From positions 27,463,649 to 27,523,648 of the forward strand of contig NC_087063.1 in assembly GCF_963678635.1 (NCBI RefSeq): a DNA stretch of 60,000 nucleotides, read 5' to 3'. The translations under genes were made by a program, and so were the position numbers. Positions 52,952-60,000 of this stretch are shown here, in pieces. The notes under the pieces are model-generated. The model saw only the letters and a program-made list of their open reading frames with translations, searched no databases and was not told where the DNA came from. Numbering within the stretch: the first letter of the stretch is position 1; each line of letters opens with the position of its first letter. This DNA comes from Symsagittifera roscoffensis. Taxonomy: Eukaryota; Xenacoelomorpha; Acoela; Convolutidae.

Positions 52952-55410
52952 TGGCGAAAACAGCAGGAGTCTTTCTGCAGGATACGCGGACAGACATTGG
53001 AGTTCCATTCTTCTGGAAAACGGCTAACTCAGACTTACCGTGGTAAGTTACTGTTTGGCTTGATCATTTTTTGATGGAGGTGACAGGGAAAATGTCACTC
53101 CGGATCTGCTTTTGAAAAAACCAAGGAGTTTTTTTTTTCACATCGTCCACCAAGTCCAGTTTTCAGAGAAATGAAGAGTAAGCGTTTGCATTAGAAGCCA
53201 AAGAGCTGAGAAAAAACTTGAACCGGAAAGAACAATTCAAGAAAAAGAAGCAAGGCCAGTCAGAAGCCCAAAACTAGGACGCAACGTTTTTATTTCGAGG
53301 TAAAAAATCAACTGACGTCACGTCTTTTCTGGCATCAAGAACCCAGAAGAATAGGATTTAAAGAAAAGAATCCTCAGTTTGAACCTTCGAACTAAGCCAA
53401 AATAAGCAGACACAATGAGATTATCCAAATGGCGAAAGTAGCGTTTGAAAAGGTCAAAACTCTAATAAAGAGCAATTTAATTGCTCAACAGAGCACAACA
53501 ACAAAAAGTGAAAGGTAAGAATTCAGCTATCAGAATAGCCAAATCAGCTATGTTGTAATTGGGAAAAATAAAGGATGAGTTAGTATGAGATTTATTCATT
53601 TCAAAAATGAGAAAATGAATACTAAATGATACGCTGGCGTTCGAGATGTTTGCCACAGAGAAAGCGATAAAGTTCGAACACAGTAAACAAAACATATTGG
53701 CATACCAGAACATAAACTCATTGGATGCAAGAGCAGCATCAACAACATCAAGTTCTGCTTGCAACATTAAGCAAAAACTTTTAATTGCAATCAAAAACAC
53801 GAACCAAAACATAAGAGGCTTCAGGGATGATGGAATCATTAAAAACAAACGAACAACAGGAAAACAAGAAACAGCTAAGAACGTAAACCATGCAAGTATT
53901 GCGGTAGATCTTTGACAGTTGGACGTTTAATGAACTGTTCTGCAAAGGAGTTTTTCTCCAACAAATGTAAAACCTTAAACCACTGGTTAGAATTGACTAA
54001 AAAATATTTCATAATTGGTGGATAAAATTAAGCCAGTGTTTTTCTGAACTGGGCAACTATGAAACAATTTCTGGATGCGTCAAGCAAAACGAAATTTTTT
54101 CCAGATCAACTCGTGAACTCAAACAAACCTGCCATACTCATATTGGGAGCCCTGAAGGCTGATTTGCGCTCAGCGGGTTAGCAAATCAAAGGGGCCAATC
54201 TAGCTACAACCGAGAGGTGAGCAAGATGTTCATTAGGACTGGACTCGACAGTTAACTCGGGATTACCTGAACGCAGAGGACATCGCCCAAAGCGTTGTCC
54301 AGGTTTAATGTGCTAATGATCAAGTAGTGAGAAGTTTGGGAAACAACAAATTTTAACGAAGTTAATCAACTATTTGTTAGACAAGGAAAGTCAAAGAACC
54401 ATGTAGTGTATTTAAAAATTAAATACCCCTCGTGTTTATTTCGAGAAAAGGGTAGACGAATCCCATTAGAAGATCTTATGAAAAAAGAGAGCTAAATCTC
54501 AAGAATTGCTCTAAAAGGAACTCATTTCAAAGTTGGATGAGTGCACGAGCAATTGTTTTTTTGCATCAATTAAAAATACAGTGTTAGACGTCGATTTCAT
54601 TAAAAATAACACGAACAACGAACAATTGATGAGCTTTGTGACGGCGTGAACATCAATCGCCCTACATCGGTGAGTTCTTAGAGAAAACAACAGAAAAATG
54701 AATGATTTTTTTTGCAGTACTGTATTTGAAATATGCGTAAGCCAATCGAAGACAATTATCACATCTTTTTAAGAAAGAGTTTCAATACCAATGGGGGAAT
54801 TAATACGTGAACTCATGGATTCCTAACAGGGTTCCACGGTCTAGCAGATTTGCCGGCGGTATTTTAAAAAGTTATGAACAAAATCGTAAATAAGAATGCC
54901 CCAAACACGTTTTGTTTTTTGGAAGACATTCTGGTGGTATCAATTGTCAATGAAACTGATCATGAAAAAAATAGACGAAGAAGTAATGAAGAATCTGGGC
55001 GAAGAGATTTTTTCATTATTAATCACAAATTTTTGAATTTTTTCAAGATGAGGCTGATTGGTTGAAACATAATTAGCAGAAATTGGAGTCATTCTCAAAA
55101 TCGTTAAACCAATACCGATTCTGTAGTTGAATCCAACGAGAACGATAAAACAATTCAGCAATATTAATTTAGGTAATATTAATCACTTGGCAAAGTTCAT
55201 TCCTAATGCTGTTAGCCTGATAAAAAATTAAAACCATTCTTTCAAGAGGAAATAAAAGGGAAAGCAAAGAAAAATAGATAGCGTTTCAGTTGAGAATGGA
55301 AGGAAGAACAAACTGAAACTTCCAAAAAAAGTAAATCGGCGTAAATCGGCGTTTTCTGAGCCAATATGTTTGGTGAGTAAATGGTGTGAAAATGAGTTAG
55401 GACCGATGTG
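52951..55410 (+). pseudogene. gag-pol: Relic gag-pol related to the 28-35 kb element
   Basis: The reading begins MAKTAGVF..DTRTDIGVPFFW, homologous to the intact gag start. Later blocks match RT (HGLADLP and FCFLEDILVVS near 54840-54945, FLDD-type with E in place of the first D) and the connection (NHLAKFIPNA at 55187-55216). Many frameshifts and stops interrupt it, and it ends near 55410 where the envelope-bearing element begins. It is much older than the intact copy. Its ATG also lies at the LTR/PBS junction. Confidence 0.8.
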
Positions 55411-55659
55411 GTTAACTCATAGAGTAATTTCGGATAGGGTACACCGTCTGCTCGTCACGCTATCTTATTTTCGGCCGGATAGATTCGTGCAACTTCTTAG
55501 TCTAATACCGATCCTAATCTTACTCTTATACTATCTAGTCTCAGGTTGTTTAACTAGTCTCTGCTAGGCTCAATAGATCTAGGGTATACTGGTTTATTGC
55601 GGCTGCTGAAGTGCTCGGGAGAGTCCAACTAATTTCTAAGTTAAATTCAAATCTCTCTG

Positions 55660-55687
55660 GTGCTGAAATTACAAGTAACTTCAGCAC
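55660..55687. other. Conserved hairpin 1, second copy
   Basis: GTGCTGAAATT, a 6-nt loop and AACTTCAGCAC pair at 10 of 11 positions. Relative to 19697-19724, one T-A pair became C-G and one C-G pair became T-A. Confidence 0.7.
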
Positions 55688-56435
55688 TTACAAATAAGTG
55701 GGTTGTTAGTTAGATGGATCATGATTGGTTAATATTAAATACTTTACATTGGTAAAACATTTAATTTATCCAATCATAAAATGTAGTTTAGATCAGGTTC
55801 CACCCATCCGGGTTTTACAGAGTTTTTTTAGAATAGTTCTTTTGCAATTCGAAGGATGGATGATGGAAGTTGGTGTTTGGCGAACATCTTATTTCTTCTG
55901 TTTCCTTTTTGTTAAAGAAGTTCCAGGAAGCTGGAGTTAGAGACATAAGACGTTGTGTCTTCTAGTGACAACGACTAAGTCTTCGCAACAAACTCAAATC
56001 TGATTTCAGAATGGTTTGCTATGTCAGGTTTTTCTGTTCTGCGTGGAGAACTTCTTTTGTGTATGATCTAGTTTGGGAATGGCGTGGAGATTGTGCGTGG
56101 AGGGGATGCCTGGTTACTCGGATCTGTACGTATACTTGAACATCGAGGTGGTCATTGGTCTAGTTCAATGAAGTCCTTTTCTGCGAGGTCAAGTCGTACT
56201 CTAAATCCTTTGAGTTGTGATTGTGAGCGGCATATCGATTGTAGTTGGTCATTCTCTCTCGAGTGTAGTGGGGTCGTCTTGTCTTTTGATGTTCGTCCTT
56301 GGTGTTGTATTCTGATCTATATATTGCATCATGTGAATTTACATTTTATAAAACTTTTATTAGTTTAATATTTTTTAATAATGATTTTAGTTAGTTGTTT
56401 TCACAAAAGCTTTTTGTTTTAGTTCGGTTATTTTG

Positions 56436-56463
56436 AAGAGTTACTCACACTTGAGTAGCTCTT
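56436..56463. other. Conserved hairpin 2, second copy
   Basis: AAGAGTTACTC, loop ACACTT and GAGTAGCTCTT form 11 pairs including one G-U. Confidence 0.65.
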
Positions 56464-57402
56464 ATTAAAAATAGTGGTGTGGTCACAAAGCGTGGATGTA
56501 GCGCGGTGGGTTAGGCCGGCTATAGAGCATGCTCAGGACGTCCTTCCTGGTGGGTTAGGCCAGGAGTGGGAGTATGATTTCGTGCGGTTTTTGTGAGGGG
56601 TCCTGTTATGTGACAACGTTTTATGTTGGGTTTGTTGTGGTCTTACTTATGTTTTGTTGGTTGTGTCCTTTTTTCAAAAATCAAATTGTTTGTGGTATGG
56701 GTTTGTCTTTCGACTTTTTTGTGTTTTATTATTTCTTTCTTAGACTTTATAATAGTCTTCAAAAGAATAAATTATCCAGTTTTAAACTGGGTTAATCCGG
56801 TTTGGGTACCGTTGGTTTCCTTTTCTAAGTCATGCTGTTATTCTATGATTTGTGGTATTTAGTAAGCTGCGTTGGTTAGTTTTGTTTAGTATATGATTCC
56901 TTTCCAACCGGGTTAAAGGAAAGTTTGAAACATGTTATTATATGTTAGAGTTGTTGAGTGTGAAAACTTGAAACTGAAATTCATTATTTTAAACAATTCT
57001 TCGTGGGCGAGCTGTGCGAGTGTGGATAGAATTTCTGTGCGAATGAATGAAAATATCAAAAGGTTAGTACTGCATTTGCATTTTATTAATTTACTACATA
57101 GAATTTAGAAATTTACTGCTAGTCATGGGGGAATTTTAAGATACAAATTTTCATCATAATTAGATTTACTGCTTGTGGGGGAAAATTTTAGAAATGAATT
57201 TACTGCATTGGTATTAAATTTATAAATTTATAAGTGTAAGAGATTAATAAAATTTTTGAAATCTGTTTGATGAAATTTGCGATTTTTATTTGTCTTTTGT
57301 GGTTTTTGTAGGTGATCGTCGGATGAAGGCTAAAAATCTAAAGAAAACATGAATAAAGTATGGTGAGTTTTTTTAATATTTTAATTAGTTAGTAATATTC
57401 AT

Positions 57403-59688
57403 TTAATTCATAGATGTAGAAAAGATTCCAAAAAATCCTGCAAAGAGTATGCGTGCTACGCTTGCTTGTCTGTTTACTTGTGTGTGTATAGCACATGTGT
57501 TGTAGATTCCTTTTAAAAGTGAGAAAAGAAATCCAATAAAGTTAAACATTGCGTATAAAATAGTCAATTTTTCTAAGATGTAGTAGGGCCATCCTAGAAA
57601 ATCGAGGATCTCATTTTTGAGTGTAACAAAGCTAAAAATGTTAATTGGTGATATATCTTGGGGACGGTATTTTTCACCGTTTAGATATATATAATCTTTA
57701 ATGTCTTTAAAATATCCGCTATAGTCTTGCGTGTAGATATCGGCAAATCCTGCGGTTTCTGCAAGTTTGCGTAAATTTTGGTCTATTGATTGTCTTTGTA
57801 TAGTGTCCATTTGTGTTAATAATTCTTGGAATTGTTGTGTTCTAATGTGATGTTGAATATCTGATTTTGAATAGATTCCTATTGATTGTAAGTCTATATT
57901 TGGGTTTCGAGCAATAGCGCGAATGCTTTCTGGTGAAAATTTTTTGAGTGATTGCATTAATGTGGGATATGGAGTGAGAAGATAATATTTATTTTCATCA
58001 GGGTTTAGTTGTACTACATTGTGGCTGTTTTCTGATCCACATGGGACTGCGGTATCCCAGAAATAGGTTCTTCGTGAAAGTGTATCCACGAAATGTACTT
58101 TATTCTTATAAAAGATAGGGATTCTTTTATAACATCGTTTATCTTCAAAAACGTATAGTGGTGATACTTTTTTAGTACAAGTATAAAACCATAAGATGTT
58201 TCCTTCATAGTCTAAAAAATTTGATCTATTTCCAGATAATAAGTATCCTGCATAGGGTATTTTTAATACTGCTAGTGCAAGTGATTGTAATATTTGTGTT
58301 CGTTCTAATTCGCATAGTTGGTGTAGTGTTTCTAATTCTGAGAGTGACATTTCTTGAAAAATTCGGCTAATTGTATAATCTAGTTTCATATCTAAATGAA
58401 TATCATAGTGGATATTACCGAAATATGTAGTATTCATTAGTGATAATTCTTGTAAGCGTGTGCTTCTGGTGTCCTGAGGTTTTAGATGTCCACCAGGTTG
58501 TCCGTTGCTTTTTTCAAAATTAACTGGTATATAGGATGTTCCTTCGTTTAAAGGATGACCTGTGGCATATGGGTCGATTTTTATTTTTCCAGTGGTCATG
58601 TCGAATCCTTTTTCGTATTCAACTAATATTTCAGAGTATTGTGTTCTGTGAAGTGGATTCCTGTATTTACATGCAAGTTCTGTTTCTTGATATATTTGAA
58701 AACGTGTCAATTTGTTTTCTATATTGTCTATGTTTCTAAAATTAGAACTTAGTTTTCGTGATGGATGGACTTGATCATATGGAATTGATTGTATAAAATA
58801 TTTTTCGTGAAATTTTATCATACGAGCGTGTATTTTTGCTACTTGAAATGTTGTACATGTATCTTCGGGGAACCAAACAATTGTTGCTTGTGTTCTCGTT
58901 GTAGGGTCGCAATAACCTTGATCATTTTTACAAGGTAATCGGATTCCTTGATAGATCATTGTATTATCTGATAAATCTCGTGTTAGTTGTATTTTTTCGA
59001 GTTGTATTTTCCAATCGAAAAACATTATTTCTTGGTATCCTTTATTTTTTGTGTCTGCTTTGCAGTTTGATGGGTCATTTATACCAATGTGTGGTATCCA
59101 ATGTTTATCGTGTAGGTCATAGGTTAATCGTCCGTGTGCGCCGTTATACGGGTATTTTTCGTCTAGTTTTATATGTCCTTGGTGTCTTTCAAGTTGTGAT
59201 TGATGTACAGAGTCTGAAAAAACTTGAAAATTAACTAATTTTCTTTGGGAGTTTTTATTTTGTGTGATGTTTAGTCTAAGTAATTCATTTTTACAATCGT
59301 CGGGATTGAGATGTAAAAGACGTTCTATATTACTTTGATAGAATGATTCATGGTCAAGTCGGTTTTTGTTTCCATTCGAGACTTGTGAACAATGTACTTT
59401 CTTTTCGGAAAATGTTGCTGTGAATTTATAACCTGTAACTGTTGTTGCTCGGGCTTTTGAATAGAGTGTTGCTATTACATCTGTGGTTTCTATAGCTTGT
59501 GGTTCTGTTTCACATTGTGATACTTGATTTATTGCATATTTGTGTAGTGTTTTTTGTTCATTTTCTTCACAATCGTAATGTGTTACTAATAAATCTTGTG
59601 GTCCTGTACGAGGAGAAGGGTTGATGTTTTGATTTGAGATTACTAGAAAAAGGAGTTGGAGAAAAATTAATAATTTTAGAATATACAT
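57403..59688 (-). CDS. env: Envelope-like glycoprotein of a retroelement (761 aa)
   Basis: An intact frame with a hydrophobic signal peptide (about residues 3-18), a large ectodomain and a C-terminal membrane segment (about 703-725) followed by a short tail that ends in another hydrophobic stretch (746-757). Cysteines at about 40, 59, 100 and 132 form an N-terminal cluster (YDC ... C ... C ... C). A second cluster at about 504, 519 and 550 surrounds a CY-x2-IP motif and a T-x-R-R block. N-glycosylation sequons occur at 140 (NIT), 419 (NTT) and 487 (NRS). This layout recalls the class III-type glycoproteins of chu-like viruses that retroelements have captured in several animal groups. That family assignment is inference from spacing and not proven. 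The role would be membrane binding and fusion by element particles. The start overlaps the preceding ORF by 13 nt. Confidence 0.75.
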   Translation of the reverse strand: MYILKLLIFLQLLFLVISNQNINPSPRTGPQDLLVTHYDCEENEQKTLHKYAINQVSQCETEPQAIETTDVIATLYSKARATTVTGYKFTATFSEKKVHCSQVSNGNKNRLDHESFYQSNIERLLHLNPDDCKNELLRLNITQNKNSQRKLVNFQVFSDSVHQSQLERHQGHIKLDEKYPYNGAHGRLTYDLHDKHWIPHIGINDPSNCKADTKNKGYQEIMFFDWKIQLEKIQLTRDLSDNTMIYQGIRLPCKNDQGYCDPTTRTQATIVWFPEDTCTTFQVAKIHARMIKFHEKYFIQSIPYDQVHPSRKLSSNFRNIDNIENKLTRFQIYQETELACKYRNPLHRTQYSEILVEYEKGFDMTTGKIKIDPYATGHPLNEGTSYIPVNFEKSNGQPGGHLKPQDTRSTRLQELSLMNTTYFGNIHYDIHLDMKLDYTISRIFQEMSLSELETLHQLCELERTQILQSLALAVLKIPYAGYLLSGNRSNFLDYEGNILWFYTCTKKVSPLYVFEDKRCYKRIPIFYKNKVHFVDTLSRRTYFWDTAVPCGSENSHNVVQLNPDENKYYLLTPYPTLMQSLKKFSPESIRAIARNPNIDLQSIGIYSKSDIQHHIRTQQFQELLTQMDTIQRQSIDQNLRKLAETAGFADIYTQDYSGYFKDIKDYIYLNGEKYRPQDISPINIFSFVTLKNEILDFLGWPYYILEKLTILYAMFNFIGFLFSLLKGIYNTCAIHTQVNRQASVARILFAGFFGIFSTSMN

Positions 59689-60000
59689 GTGTATGATAAT
59701 CCTGAGTATGGATTATAAAATGTAATGTAGCCATTTGTGTTTTTGGTATATCTGTCGTATTTGTATATTACTTCAGTAGTTATAAACGGTGGTGGTAGTG
59801 ATTGAGCTGTTATGTTAGGTGGGTTTAATGGGTAGGGATGTTGGGTAATATTATTTAACTTAACTGTGATTTCAAACTTTAATTGTAAACTGTTTTGTTG
59901 GAGTATTTGAATATTGTGATCACGGATATCGTTGTGAATATCTTGGCGATATTGTAATCTATTAAGTGCCCAGTTATGAAGGCGGTTACTTTCTTGATGT
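59676..60000 (-). CDS. 3' end of an ORF upstream of env (partial)
   Basis: A minus-strand frame is open from the window edge to a TAA at 59676-59678, giving 107 visible codons with no start in view. Its last 13 nt overlap the env start in another frame. It begins with a helical N/Q/L-rich stretch (NRLQYRQDIHNDIR, QILQQNSLQLKFEI), then a proline-rich part with possible sequons (NNIT, PNIT). It shows no integrase or RNase H motif, so it may be either the end of pol or an additional structural ORF. Confidence 0.55.
   Translation of the reverse strand, partial: HQESNRLHNWALNRLQYRQDIHNDIRDHNIQILQQNSLQLKFEITVKLNNITQHPYPLNPPNITAQSLPPPFITTEVIYKYDRYTKNTNGYITFYNPYSGLSYTCIF

Larger units (their letters stand above)
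55410..57390 (-). mobile_element. Terminal region (LTR-like) of the envelope-bearing element
   Basis: It aligns along its length with 19488-21420 and lies immediately downstream of the envelope stop codon, so it occupies the place of a 3' LTR. It joins relic gag-pol sequence at its outer edge, which fits insertion into the relic. Boundaries are approximate. I see no long open frame on either strand that both copies share. Confidence 0.55.

Noticed and set aside
57300-57370. Conserved splice-donor-like ATG|GTRAGT on the plus strand next to the terminal region
   Set aside because: It is shared with 21370-21430, but the coding frames are on the opposite strand, and the reverse strand reads equally well as an AG acceptor. 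It could not be decided from sequence alone.

Overview
This is an AT-rich, intron-containing, repeat-dominated window from an animal nuclear genome, most likely an invertebrate. That reading rests on exons of a rhodopsin-like receptor with GT/AG introns, Ty3/gypsy-type and envelope-bearing retroelements, a Tc1-like fold-back element, and a dispersed family resembling non-autonomous Helentrons. I see no bacterial gene organisation. I cannot place the species.

Layout. 1-7.1 kb: copies and fragments of the Helentron-like family, a 0.6 kb ATAATC-type microsatellite, and a 1.1 kb tandem duplication. 2.35-12.7 kb, minus strand: three phase-compatible exons of a class A GPCR (TM1, TM2, TM3-TM4), with a 9.35 kb intron filled by repeats. 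12.1-15.2 kb: a decayed duplicate of the segment that holds the TM1 exon. 17.0-18.8 kb: a GC-rich MITE and two Helentron-like copies. 19.5-23.1 kb: terminal region and decayed coding remains of an element related to the one at 55.4-60 kb. 24.6-27.1 kb: a cluster of ATTATAATC/TAATCGATTA palindromes, a deleted Helentron-like copy, and a possible terminal exon of a host gene.

27.747-34.867 kb, minus strand: a complete Ty3/gypsy-type LTR element with 259-bp LTRs that look identical, a 5-bp target duplication (ATAGT), a PBS, a PPT, gag, protease, RT, RNase H and integrase. It carries three apparent lesions: a frameshift in an A7 run, an in-frame TAA, and a glycine where the first integrase catalytic aspartate is expected. 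36.8-37.8 kb: a nearly palindromic Tc1-like element with TA flanks. 39.3-42.3 kb: a 1.27 kb tandem array. 43.9-45.0 kb: a palindrome with arms of about 520 bp. 47-48.6 kb: two good Helentron-like copies. 50.6 kb: a small inverted-repeat element. 52.7-55.4 kb: an old relic of a relative of the 28-35 kb element. 55.4-60 kb: the 3' part of an element on the minus strand, with an intact 761-residue envelope-like glycoprotein, the end of an overlapping upstream ORF, and a 1.9 kb terminal region shared with 19.5-21.4 kb. That shared region holds conserved hairpins, one with paired substitutions.

Most of the sequence is therefore transposable elements at different stages of decay. Host coding content is limited to the GPCR exons and perhaps the exon near 26.9 kb. 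Repeat boundaries and identities were judged by eye.
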